Assembly: GCF_000772705.2 (NCBI RefSeq)
Contig: NZ_JSBW02000010.1
Coordinates: 1 to 64,000 of the forward strand
Origin: Xanthomonas vasicola
Lineage (GTDB): Bacteria > Pseudomonadota > Gammaproteobacteria > Xanthomonadales > Xanthomonadaceae
Direction of reading: 5' to 3'
Length of the DNA: 64,000 nt
Each line of letters opens with the position of its first letter. Position 1 is the stretch's first letter. Under the pieces are notes generated by a model. It had not been told where the DNA came from. It worked only from the letters and a program-made list of their open reading frames with translations, and did no database searches. Position numbers and translations under genes: made by a program. This document shows positions 55,904 to 64,000 of the stretch, piece after piece.

Positions 55904-57367
55904 CTAGTTAGCCACGAGCGCATGCTGCACGTCCGCTGGGCTGCCTGTATTCAAAGTGGCGTAGGCGGCATGGAGTGCTTCTAAAAAGCGGACATCGCCA
56001 GAAAGCTGGAAAAATACCGCATCGACGGCGAGAAACGCTGCGATGTCATCTTTGGCGGAGCCTTTGGCGTCGTGCCCAATCTGACTCAACTGATCACTCA
56101 ACGGGTCGACCAGCGGCACGCTGTCATGTGCTTGCCTGCGGATGAAGTGCAGCCACGCGGCAACCGCCAGGCATAAGCGCTGGATCGGTTGGCCGGCAGC
56201 GAGGGCGTCGCTGATCGTGCCGAGTAGTCGTACCGGAGTTTTTTGCGAGCCGTCCCAGGCGATTTGGGCGAGCAGGTGGCGGATGGCGGGATTGCGAAAA
56301 CGGGCAAGGATGGCAGCACTGTAACGTTGCGCATCAAAGCCTTCCATCGGTTGCAGGGTGGGGGCGATTTCCGTACGCATCAGCGTTTGGACGAACCCGG
56401 CAAGCTCTGGGTGACGCATGGCGTCGGCCACCGTCTCCAGCTGCAGCAGGCTGCCGAGATACGCCAGCGCAGAGTGCGGTGCGTTGAGCAGGCGCAGCTT
56501 GGCGCGTGCGTAGCCGGCGATGTCTTGGCTCAAGGTGACGCCCACACGTTCGAATGCAGGGCGGCCGTTGCAGAAGCGATCTTCGATCACCCACTGGCTG
56601 TAGCGCTCGCGCTGAATCGGCCAGGCATCGTGCACACCGAGCTGATCTTGCACATGCGTCCGCAGCGCGTCATCGGTGGCGGGCGTGATGCTGTCGACCA
56701 TCGAGCGCGGAAAGACCACGTGCTGCGTGATCCACTCCGCGAGCGCGGGGGCTGTCTGTTCTGCAAGCCGCACAACGGCGCGCTGTAGCAGCGTGCCGTT
56801 GTCGGTCAGGTTGTCGCAGCTGAGCACGGTGAACGGCGCGGTGCCGTTGTGCATGCGCTGTTGCAGCCCGGCAACGAGGTAGCCGATGGCACTGCGCGGG
56901 CTTGCGGGGGTGGCGATGTCGTGCGCGATGTCGGGATGCGTGAGGTCAAGCGCGTCCCCGGCCAGGCAATAGCCTTTCTCGGTGACGGTGAGCGTGACCA
57001 GGCGCACCCCAGGGTCGGCAAGCCGCGCGAGCACGGCAGCCTGTTCGTCGGCGGCGCAGAGTACTTCGCGAATCGCACCGATGACACGCAGTTGCGGCTG
57101 TTCGTCGAGCAGGGCGAGGGTATACAGGCCATCCTGCGGACGTAAGGCATCGCGCACCTGCGGGCGATGCAGCGAGACGGCGCAGATCGCCCAGCTGGGG
57201 TCTTCGGCAAGCAGGTCGTCGATGTAGACGGCCTGATGTGCGCGGTGGAAGGCGCCCGCGCCGAGATGCACGATGCCGATGCGGGTATGTTCGGGAGTGT
57301 AGTTAGGGGTGAGGACGGCGCTCGGTAGCTGCGCGAGGGTCGTGATGGAGAGTCGTGTGATGGCCAT
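55904..57367 (-). CDS. uxuB: Fructuronate reductase / mannitol dehydrogenase family
   Basis: A 487-aa NAD-dependent polyol-dehydrogenase-like enzyme. Signatures include IGIVHLGAGAFHRAHQAVYID, VLSCDNLTDNG, VVFPRSMVDSITPATDD, WVIEDRFCNGRPAFE and KLRLLNAPHSALAYLG, typical of UxuB/MtlD-type enzymes. In this xylan context it should reduce D-fructuronate to D-mannonate, linking UxaC to the mannonate dehydratase. It lies 227 bp after the GH3 gene on the same strand; a separate promoter is possible. Confidence 0.9.
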   Translation of the reverse strand: MAITRLSITTLAQLPSAVLTPNYTPEHTRIGIVHLGAGAFHRAHQAVYIDDLLAEDPSWAICAVSLHRPQVRDALRPQDGLYTLALLDEQPQLRVIGAIREVLCAADEQAAVLARLADPGVRLVTLTVTEKGYCLAGDALDLTHPDIAHDIATPASPRSAIGYLVAGLQQRMHNGTAPFTVLSCDNLTDNGTLLQRAVVRLAEQTAPALAEWITQHVVFPRSMVDSITPATDDALRTHVQDQLGVHDAWPIQRERYSQWVIEDRFCNGRPAFERVGVTLSQDIAGYARAKLRLLNAPHSALAYLGSLLQLETVADAMRHPELAGFVQTLMRTEIAPTLQPMEGFDAQRYSAAILARFRNPAIRHLLAQIAWDGSQKTPVRLLGTISDALAAGQPIQRLCLAVAAWLHFIRRQAHDSVPLVDPLSDQLSQIGHDAKGSAKDDIAAFLAVDAVFFQLSGDVRFLEALHAAYATLNTGSPADVQHALVAN

Positions 57368-57443
57368 AAGTGTTCAATTCGAAGGATGTGCCGCAAGGTC
57401 TCTCGGTCAGCGTCGCCGCGTGCCAAGCCCGCTGCGCGCCCGG

Positions 57444-57528
57444 GCCCGCGCTTGCGACGCGGGCGCTCCAAGGCACGCGTGCAAGGCGCGCGTGAGCGGT
57501 GCCTCTTCGCTCCAAAGGGAAAAAGAGG
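57444..57528. repeat. Two hairpins between uxuB and the GH3 gene
   Basis: GCCCGCG/CGCGGGC (57444-57450 and 57458-57464) has a 7-nt loop, and GCCTCTT/AAGAGGC (57500-57506 and 57522-57528) a 15-nt loop. They fill part of the 227-bp gap (57368-57594). No T run follows on the minus strand. They may attenuate uxuB relative to the upstream operon. Confidence 0.45.
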
Positions 57529-57594
57529 CTTTAGGGCAGCCGCGGCCGAAGGAATTTTTCGCCCACGGCCGCCTGGCGAGCGTGTCGATGGCTG

Positions 57595-60303
57595 CTACTT
57601 GTCAGTCACGGTGAAGCGCTGTTTGACGCGGATATCTGCACTGGAGGCGCCGATCTGCACTTCATAAGCGCCCGGGTCCACCGTGTAGGTCTTGCGCTGT
57701 TCATCGTAGATGCGCAGCGCCTCCTTTGCGTTGATGGGGAAGCGCAGCTCGCGTTGTTCGCCCGGTTGCAGTGCGACGCGTTGAAAGCCACGCAACTCTT
57801 TGCCTGCGCGGTCGCGTTGCGGCGTGAGCGGATGCAGATACAGCTGCGCCACCTCATCGCCTGCGCGTTGGCCGGTGTTCTTCACTGTGACCGTGGCCGT
57901 GAACGAACCATCGGCCGCCACCGTGTTGCGGTCAAGGCGCAGATCGGAATACGCGAACTGCGTGTACGACAAGCCATGGCCGAACGGATACAGCGGTGTG
58001 CCGCCGAAGTAGCGGTAGGTGCGGCCATGCATGGCGTAGTCGTCGAACGCTGGCAGGGTTTCGCTTTCCTTGTAGAACGTCACCGGTAGCCGGCCGCCAG
58101 GATTGGCATCGCCGAACAGCGTGTCGGCCACCGCGGTACCGCCGCGCTGACCTGGATACCAGGCCAGTAGGATGGCGGGCACGTGTTGCTGCGCCCAATC
58201 GATTGCCAGCGCCGAGCCGGCGGTCAGCACCGCCACCACCGGCTTGCCGGTGGCCTGCAGGGCTTCGAGCAGTTCGCGCTGTGGCTTGGGCAAGCGCAGG
58301 TCGGTGCGATCGCCGCCGGCAAAGCCGGGGTAGTTCACCTTCATCTCTTCGCCTTCGACATCGCCGGTCAGGCCACCGACGAAGACCACCACCTCGGCGC
58401 TGCGCGCGACGTCCAGCGCTTCTTGCAACGGTGGCTTGGCGCCAGGTTGGCGCCAGGCCAGGCGTACGGCGGCATCACGTTCGCCCTCAAAGTATTCCAA
58501 TCGCAAGTCGTAAGTGCGGCCAGCTTGTAGCTGCACATCGACGCCGTCGGCGTGCAGGCGGTCGCTGGTACTCCAGCGATCGATCACCGGCTTGCCATCC
58601 ATGTACAGGCGCACACCGTCATCGGCGGCCGCTTCCAGGTGGTAGTTGCCGGTGGTCGGTGGGACCAGCTGGCCGCTCCAGCGGATGCTGAAATTGTCTG
58701 CCGGCACTGCCTCGCTCGGACCGGCTTCGCCGCGCGCCAGCAGGTTGTCGGTCGGCGAGCCGCGGTCCCACTTGAAGCCGATCTGCGCATCCACGCGCAC
58801 CAAGGCCGGCTTGCCGGACAACTCACGATTGCGAAAGTACTCGCCACGCAAACCGCGCTCGGGCGAGTTGGCCGATGGCCGCAGGTATTGCGGTTCGATC
58901 AGTGGCGTGGCGGCGGGGTCCTCGCGCCCTTCGACCAGATCGGCGCCGCGCGCGTACAGCACCTGCGCATTCGGCGCCGCGGCCCGGATGCCTTGCAGCA
59001 CGGTCACTGGTGCGGCCGGCGTGCCGTAGTAATTGCCGAGCAGCGCCATGGTGTCGTCGGCGGTGGGGCCGATCACCGCGATGCGTTTGAGCTTGGTCCG
59101 CGACAACGGCAGCAGGCCATCGTTCTTCAGCAGCACCAGCGATTCGCGCGCAGTGCGTCGCGCCAGCGCATCATGCGCCGGCGATTGGTTGACCGAGGCG
59201 GGAATTTTCGACCAAGGCAACTGCCCCGGCGGATCGAACATGCCCAGGCGCATACGCGCGGTCATCAAGGTCTGCAGGGACGTGTCGATCTGTGCCTCTT
59301 CGATGAGGCCTTGATGCACAGCCGCCGGCAGGGTGGAATAGTCCTCCCCGCATTCCAGCTCGGTGCCGTGCTTGACCGCCAGCGCGGCGGCTTGTTCGCG
59401 GGTGGCGACAATCTTGTGGTGCTTCCAGATATCCACGATCGCCCAGCAGTCGGACACCACGTAGCCCTTGAAGCCCCATTGCTGGCGCAGTACGTCCTGC
59501 AGCAGGAATTTGCTGGCGCTGGCCGACTCGCCATACACGCGGTTATAGGCGCCCATCACTGCGTCTACCTTGCCGTCCTTGACCAGCGCTTCGAACGCGG
59601 GCAGGTAGGTTTCGTAAAGATCGCGTTGTGAGGGGCGCGCATCGAAGTGGTGGCGATCGGCTTCCGGGCCGCTGTGCACGGCGAAATGCTTGGCGGTGGC
59701 GTCGAGCTTGCGGTAGCTCTCGCCCTGCGCGTTCTTCGGTGCGTCGCCGCCTTCGCCTTGCAGGCCCCGCACGAAGGTCACGCCCATGCGTGCGGTGAGG
59801 AAGGGATCCTCTCCGTAGGTTTCCTGACCGCGGCCCCAGCGCGGATCGCGGAAGATATTGATGTTCGGCGACCAGAAGGTCAGCCCTTGATAGCGCTCGT
59901 GCTGATTCTGGCGCAGGAACTGATGATGCTTGGCACGCGCCTCATCGCTGATGGCGGTGGCGACCTCGTGCATCAGCGGCAGGTCGAACGTAGCGGCCAT
60001 GCCGATTGCCTGCGGGAATACCGTTGCGCCGCCTGCGCGCGCCACGCCATGCAGCGCCTCGTTCCACCAATCGTAGGCAGCCACCCCCAAACGCGGAATC
60101 GCCGGCGCGGCGTTCTGCATCTGCGCTGCCTTTTCTTCCAGCGTCATACGCGAGACCAGATCGGCGGCGCGTTGTTCGAAACTGCGTTGGGTGTCCAGGT
60201 ACGGCGGCGGTGTCGCGGCATGGGCAGCGCTTGCGGCACATGCCAGCGCGAGCAGGACGCCATGTGTGAGCGAACGAAACGGGGCGGGCGGATGCGAAGG
60301 CAT
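57595..60303 (-). CDS. xyl3A: GH3 beta-xylosidase with PA14 domain (Xyl3A-like)
   Basis: A 902-aa secreted or periplasmic GH3 enzyme. The signal peptide (MPSHPPAPFRSLTHGVLLALACAASAAHA) is followed by the N-terminal barrel, with SPNINIFRDPRWGRGQETYGEDPFL, AKHFAVHSG and the nucleophile Asp285 in GYVVSDCWAI. A PA14-type insert (RGLRGEYFRNREL...YFEGERDAAVRL) lies at about residues 480-640, ahead of the second sandwich and a fibronectin-III-like end. It removes xylose from xylo-oligosaccharide ends. Its ATG lies 2 bp after the stop of the GH43 gene, implying tight coupling. Confidence 0.93.
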   Translation of the reverse strand: MPSHPPAPFRSLTHGVLLALACAASAAHAATPPPYLDTQRSFEQRAADLVSRMTLEEKAAQMQNAAPAIPRLGVAAYDWWNEALHGVARAGGATVFPQAIGMAATFDLPLMHEVATAISDEARAKHHQFLRQNQHERYQGLTFWSPNINIFRDPRWGRGQETYGEDPFLTARMGVTFVRGLQGEGGDAPKNAQGESYRKLDATAKHFAVHSGPEADRHHFDARPSQRDLYETYLPAFEALVKDGKVDAVMGAYNRVYGESASASKFLLQDVLRQQWGFKGYVVSDCWAIVDIWKHHKIVATREQAAALAVKHGTELECGEDYSTLPAAVHQGLIEEAQIDTSLQTLMTARMRLGMFDPPGQLPWSKIPASVNQSPAHDALARRTARESLVLLKNDGLLPLSRTKLKRIAVIGPTADDTMALLGNYYGTPAAPVTVLQGIRAAAPNAQVLYARGADLVEGREDPAATPLIEPQYLRPSANSPERGLRGEYFRNRELSGKPALVRVDAQIGFKWDRGSPTDNLLARGEAGPSEAVPADNFSIRWSGQLVPPTTGNYHLEAAADDGVRLYMDGKPVIDRWSTSDRLHADGVDVQLQAGRTYDLRLEYFEGERDAAVRLAWRQPGAKPPLQEALDVARSAEVVVFVGGLTGDVEGEEMKVNYPGFAGGDRTDLRLPKPQRELLEALQATGKPVVAVLTAGSALAIDWAQQHVPAILLAWYPGQRGGTAVADTLFGDANPGGRLPVTFYKESETLPAFDDYAMHGRTYRYFGGTPLYPFGHGLSYTQFAYSDLRLDRNTVAADGSFTATVTVKNTGQRAGDEVAQLYLHPLTPQRDRAGKELRGFQRVALQPGEQRELRFPINAKEALRIYDEQRKTYTVDPGAYEVQIGASSADIRVKQRFTVTDK

Positions 60304-60305
60304 GG

Positions 60306-61994
60306 TCAGTCCTGTGAGGAGCGGTCGGGGTGCGATTGGGCGAACGGCCCGATCATGCTGCCGACGAAACCGCCGGCCTGTTCGGTGCTGAGAAAGCTGG
60401 CGTCGTCGTTGCGGCGTAGCGATTGCCAGCCGCGGCCGTCGGCATCGAAGGCGAAGCTGTACGCGCTGCCATCGCCGCTGATCTGCAGCCGCAGCTGTGC
60501 CGTTGCCGGGATGCGGGTCTGCGCCAGCGTGGTGGTGGTTGTGCCATCGCGCTTTTCCAGAAATACCTGCACCGCGTCGCCATCGCGGCGGGCGCCGAGT
60601 GCGTACCACGCATTGGAATTCTGAAATGCGGATAACCCCGCACGCACGCCAGCGTGCGCCGGCAGCTCCAGCGCGGTGCTGGCGGTGAACCGCGTATGTT
60701 GCTGGCGGCGCGCGAGGAACGCCGGTGTGCGGGTGCTGTCCAGCCCCTGCGCGTCGGCATGCAGCGTCAACCAGCCTGTACGCGTGCGTAGATCGGCCAC
60801 GTCGCGCTTTGGCACGCGCACGGTCAGCCACTCGCGCTGCAGCGTCGTTTGGTCGAAGTCGTCATGCCAGACGAAGTTGCCCGACAATGGCGCCTGCGCG
60901 GCATCTGCCTTCATGCCAGTGGGCGCCTTGGCAACGTAGGGGATTGGTTGGCCCGCCGGCAAGATCGATGGCCAGCCATCGCGCCATTGCACCGGCAGCA
61001 AAAACGTTTCGCGCCCGGTGTTGTAGCGATCGCCGCTATACGGACGGCTAGCAAGAAACACCGCCCACCATTGCCCATCGGGTGTGTCCACCAGATCCAC
61101 GTGGCCGGCATTGCTGATCGGGTGTGTGCGCTCGGCAGGCAGGTCGCGTTGGGTCAGGATGGGGTTGCCCGGCGCGGGCGCATACGGCCCCCACACGGTG
61201 CGGCTACGCAACACGACTTGCGAATGCTGCGGCCCGGTGCCGCCTTCGGCGCACGAGAGGTAGTACCACCCGTCGCGTTGATACAGGTGCGGGCCTTCGA
61301 TCCAGATCGGCTTGCTGGCCAGATCCACGCCGCCGTTGAGCAACACCTTGCGCGGGCCGACCGGCTGGTTGGTGGCCATGTCGAAGCGCTGCATCCAGAT
61401 CGCGCGATGCCCGTCGTACAACGGCGTGCCTTCCGGCGGTCCGTTGTTGAGCAGGTAGGCGCTGCCATCGGTGTCGAAAAATAATGACGGGTCGATGCCA
61501 TCGATGCTGGGCAACCACGTCAGTGCCGACCACGGGCCCGCCGGATTGCTGGCACTGGCGATAAAATTGCCGCCGCTGTCGACCGAGGTGCCCACCACAT
61601 AGAAGCGCCCGTCGTGATGGCGGATGCTGGCGGCATACATGCCGCGCGACATGCGCAGCCCATCGTAAGCGAGTTGCTCGCGGCGTTCGACTACATTGCC
61701 GATCTGCGTCCAGTGCACAAGGTCAGTGCTCTCGAATACCGGAATCGCCGGGAAGTACGTAAACGTCGAATTGACCAGGTAATAGCGCTCGCCCACACGC
61801 GTAATGCTGGGATCGGGATAGAAGCCGGCCAGCACCGGGTTGCGGTAGTGGCCGGCCGGTAGCGGTGTGGCGAACACCGCATCGTCGCCGCGGTAGTCGA
61901 ACCAATCGAAAGCGACATCGGCAGACGCCTGCGCTTGTGCAGGCGCTGCCAAGGCCATCAGCAACGCCACCCACGTGGTGGAGAGCGCGCGCAT
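60306..61994 (-). CDS. Exported GH43 enzyme (two-domain, xylan side-chain active)
   Basis: A 562-aa protein. The signal peptide ([21 protein letters not shown]) leads to the GH43 propeller with NPVLAGFYPDPSITRVGERY, SIDGIDPSLFFDTDGSAYLLN and IEGPHLYQRDGWYYLSCAEGG. A C-terminal beta-sandwich (FVWHDDFDQTTLQREWLTV...) is as in two-domain GH43 xylosidases and arabinofuranosidases. The start is coupled to manD: its ATG overlaps the manD stop as TGATG. It differs from the cytoplasmic GH43 at 32322-33356 in being exported. Confidence 0.92.
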   Translation of the reverse strand: MRALSTTWVALLMALAAPAQAQASADVAFDWFDYRGDDAVFATPLPAGHYRNPVLAGFYPDPSITRVGERYYLVNSTFTYFPAIPVFESTDLVHWTQIGNVVERREQLAYDGLRMSRGMYAASIRHHDGRFYVVGTSVDSGGNFIASASNPAGPWSALTWLPSIDGIDPSLFFDTDGSAYLLNNGPPEGTPLYDGHRAIWMQRFDMATNQPVGPRKVLLNGGVDLASKPIWIEGPHLYQRDGWYYLSCAEGGTGPQHSQVVLRSRTVWGPYAPAPGNPILTQRDLPAERTHPISNAGHVDLVDTPDGQWWAVFLASRPYSGDRYNTGRETFLLPVQWRDGWPSILPAGQPIPYVAKAPTGMKADAAQAPLSGNFVWHDDFDQTTLQREWLTVRVPKRDVADLRTRTGWLTLHADAQGLDSTRTPAFLARRQQHTRFTASTALELPAHAGVRAGLSAFQNSNAWYALGARRDGDAVQVFLEKRDGTTTTTLAQTRIPATAQLRLQISGDGSAYSFAFDADGRGWQSLRRNDDASFLSTEQAGGFVGSMIGPFAQSHPDRSSQD

Positions 61995-63253
61995 CACCAG
62001 TCCCACATCGCGCCGTCTTCCAGACGCGCGATCGGCAACTGCTTGGGCACATACGGATACTTCGCTGCAAGCGTTTCGTCGATGTCCACCCCATGCCCCG
62101 GTGTCTCGCCGCAGTGCAGGCGACCATCGCGGAACACGTAGTCATGCGGGAACACCGCATTGGCTTCGTCGGAATGGAACATGTATTCCTGGATGCCGAA
62201 ATTGGGCACCCAGGTGTCGAAGTGCAATGCCGCCCCCATGCACACCGGCGAGAGATCGGTGGCGCCGTGGAAGCCGGTACGCACTTGATGCAGCGCGGCG
62301 AAATCGGCCAGCCGGCGTACGTGGGTGATACCGCCGGCGTGGACAATCGTGGTGCGGATGTAATCGATCAGTTGCTGCTCGATCAGATGCTTGCAGTCCC
62401 AGATCGAATTGAACACTTCACCCACCGCCAGCGGTGTCACGGTGTGCTGGCGAATGATGTCGAATGCGCGCTGGTTTTCTGCCGGGGTGGCGTCTTCCAG
62501 CCAGAACAACCGGTATGGCTCCAGATCACGGCCCAGGCGCGCGGCTTCGATCGGCGTGAGTCGATGATGGGCGTCGTGCAGCAGCTCGATCTCATCGCCG
62601 TGATCGCTGCGCAATTGCTCAAATAGCTTGGGCACCACGCCGAGATAGCGCGGTGTGGACCACACGGTTTCGGTGGGCAGCTCGCTTTCCGCCGGTTCAT
62701 ACGGCTTGCCGCCGACAGAAATGCCGTAGGTCTTCTTGATGCCGGGCACGCCGCATTGCGCGCGGATGGCGATAAAGCCCATCTCGCGGAAGCGGCCCAC
62801 TTCGTCACTGGTTTCGGCGATATCGCGCCCGTTGGCATGCCCGTACACCAGTGCGCCCTCGCGTGAGCGTCCGCCAAGCAACTGGTACAGCGGCATGCCA
62901 GCCATCTTGCCCAGGATGTCCCACAACGCCACATCCACTGCGGCAATCGCGCTCATCGTCACCGGTCCGCGCCGCCAGTACGCGCCGCGGTAGAAAAACT
63001 GCCAGATGTCTTCGATGCGTCCCGCATCGCGGCCGATCAGATTCGGCACCAAGTGTTCCTGCAGGTACGCGGCCACCGCCAGTTCGCGCCCATTGAGTGT
63101 GGCATCGCCCACGCCGGTGATGCCCGAGCGCGTGCGGATCTTCAAGGTGACGAAATTGCGCCCCGGGCAGGTGACGATGACGCGTGCCTCGACGATCTCG
63201 CGATCGCGGGCAGAACCTTGCAGCGGTGCAGGGGAGTCGGAAGTCTGTGACAT
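61994..63253 (-). CDS. manD: D-mannonate dehydratase, enolase superfamily (ManD)
   Basis: A 419-aa enolase-superfamily dehydratase. The metal-binding residues appear in [12 protein letters not shown] (Asp), [10 protein letters not shown] (Glu) and [11 protein letters not shown] (Glu), and the N-terminal capping domain begins [20 protein letters not shown]. It converts D-mannonate to 2-keto-3-deoxygluconate, completing glucuronate breakdown begun by UxaC and UxuB. It uses the enolase-type fold rather than the unrelated UxuA fold. The stop overlaps the start of the next GH43 gene. Confidence 0.9.
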   Translation of the reverse strand: MSQTSDSPAPLQGSARDREIVEARVIVTCPGRNFVTLKIRTRSGITGVGDATLNGRELAVAAYLQEHLVPNLIGRDAGRIEDIWQFFYRGAYWRRGPVTMSAIAAVDVALWDILGKMAGMPLYQLLGGRSREGALVYGHANGRDIAETSDEVGRFREMGFIAIRAQCGVPGIKKTYGISVGGKPYEPAESELPTETVWSTPRYLGVVPKLFEQLRSDHGDEIELLHDAHHRLTPIEAARLGRDLEPYRLFWLEDATPAENQRAFDIIRQHTVTPLAVGEVFNSIWDCKHLIEQQLIDYIRTTIVHAGGITHVRRLADFAALHQVRTGFHGATDLSPVCMGAALHFDTWVPNFGIQEYMFHSDEANAVFPHDYVFRDGRLHCGETPGHGVDIDETLAAKYPYVPKQLPIARLEDGAMWDW

Positions 63254-63264
63254 CGTGATTTCGC

Positions 63265-64000
63265 TCAGGGTGAAGAAGTGGCGGTGATGGGAAGTTCGAA
63301 CGGGCCGGCCGGCAGGCCGCTGCGGTCGTACAGGGTGCACACGGGGCTGTCGGCCCAGCAGTAGCGCACCCGCGTGGCCTGCACGTCGGCAGGAATGCGC
63401 AGGCGGATTTCGCGCGCGGACAGCGTTGCACTGGTATAGCGGCAGCTGCCGGCAGCATCGCCGCAGAGCTCGAAGCCGATCGGCGCGTCGTTGCCGTAAC
63501 TCAGCAGCGTGGTGTCGACGTCGTCGAAGCCGATGCGCACGCTTTCGCCGTCGCGGTGAGCGCTGCGCGGCACCGGCCCGGAGGCGGCAATCGCGTCGCC
63601 ATACACTACATGCCGCGCTGCACGCGCCAGGCGCCGACCCAGCTCCTGCTTGTTGGCCGGGTGGATGTCGTAGCGGTCGCCGATATCGATCGCCACCGCC
63701 AACCCTGCGTGTGCATCGTTGGCAACGAAGCGCCGCTGCGCCTCGCGCAATTGCGCCCAACCGCTTTCGCTCGGTTGGGTGGGCGGTGCACCGTAATTGG
63801 CCAGCTGCACCAGCAGCAATGGAAGCTCCGCGCCGAAGCGCTGCCGCCAGTCGCGCTGCCATGCGCTCAGCAACGCGGGGTAGTGCGCCGCATCGCCGGT
63901 ATTGGATTCGCCCTGGTACCACAGCACGCCGCGCAGGCCCAGCTGCCCCAGCGGCGCGATCATGCCGTTGTACAAGGTGGTCAGCCCGGCAGCCGACGAC
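63265..64000 (-). CDS. Sialate/acetylxylan-esterase-like carbohydrate esterase (partial)
   Basis: The C-terminal 245 residues are present; the 5' end lies beyond the window. The SGNH-hydrolase (SASA/DUF303) pattern appears as [31 protein letters not shown] and [25 protein letters not shown], with Asp and His of the catalytic site near the last motif. It should remove acetyl groups from xylan or oligosaccharides. It is 11 bp upstream of manD in the same operon. Confidence 0.85.
   Translation of the reverse strand, partial: SSAAGLTTLYNGMIAPLGQLGLRGVLWYQGESNTGDAAHYPALLSAWQRDWRQRFGAELPLLLVQLANYGAPPTQPSESGWAQLREAQRRFVANDAHAGLAVAIDIGDRYDIHPANKQELGRRLARAARHVVYGDAIAASGPVPRSAHRDGESVRIGFDDVDTTLLSYGNDAPIGFELCGDAAGSCRYTSATLSAREIRLRIPADVQATRVRYCWADSPVCTLYDRSGLPAGPFELPITATSSP

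Noticed and set aside
1-64000. CRISPR arrays, tRNA or rRNA genes, insertion sequences
   Set aside because: I looked for regularly spaced repeats, tRNA-like cloverleaf ends and transposase motifs and saw none that hold up.

Overview
The window is G+C-rich bacterial DNA that reads as a Xanthomonas chromosome (order Xanthomonadales). The evidence is the mix of genes: many TonB-dependent receptors, a receptor plus tryptophan-halogenase cluster, an Xyn10/GH43/GH3 xylan locus with 14-bp LacI-type palindromes, an intergenic inverted-repeat family I associate with xanthomonads, and closely spaced housekeeping genes. The species was not determined, because no database search was possible.

Region by region: 0-14 kb is mostly housekeeping. 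It holds mutM, a DUF4380 protein with opgD (periplasmic glucan), an orphan GAF histidine kinase, tdk, rep, a GNAT acetyltransferase, a DUF4272 protein, yceH, and an acid phosphatase overlapping pyrF. A candidate small RNA with its own terminator lies at about 14.28-14.38 kb. 14.5-24 kb, all on the minus strand, is a nutrient-uptake cluster: a LacI repressor, two tandem paralogous Oar-type TonB receptors and a tryptophan-halogenase-like flavoprotein. 24-32 kb is a lipoprotein-plsB pair, an oxidoreductase boxed by inverted repeats, and several small genes, one of them (DUF5076) broken by an in-frame TGA.

32-46.5 kb and 55.9-64 kb form a xylan and glucuronoxylan utilisation locus. A XytA-like receptor, a GPH-family xyloside transporter and a cytoplasmic GH43 enzyme run left from one palindromic operator. 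A hexuronate transporter, a broken and an intact GH10 xylanase and uxaC run right from a second operator. Further right are a secreted GH10 xylanase and, on the minus strand, a tight operon of a carbohydrate esterase, enolase-superfamily mannonate dehydratase, GH43 and GH3 beta-xylosidase, followed by uxuB. Together these would take up and cut xylo-oligosaccharides, remove acetyl and arabinosyl groups, and convert glucuronate through fructuronate and mannonate to 2-keto-3-deoxygluconate. An alpha-glucuronidase and a xylose isomerase/kinase are not in the window.

46.5-55.9 kb is an interrupting accessory stretch. It has an SMP-30 family lipoprotein, a run of decayed genes (DUF2147, a TorF-like porin, an ALDH3 remnant), a TetR regulator, a kelch protein, a histone-H1-like protein carrying phage-type domains, and a lower-GC gene for an orphan HsdR N-terminal-type nuclease. 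The main new-looking items are the decayed transporter-xylanase duplication, the two operators, the candidate small RNA, the H1/phage fusion, an unassigned eight-cysteine secreted protein and the orphan nuclease.
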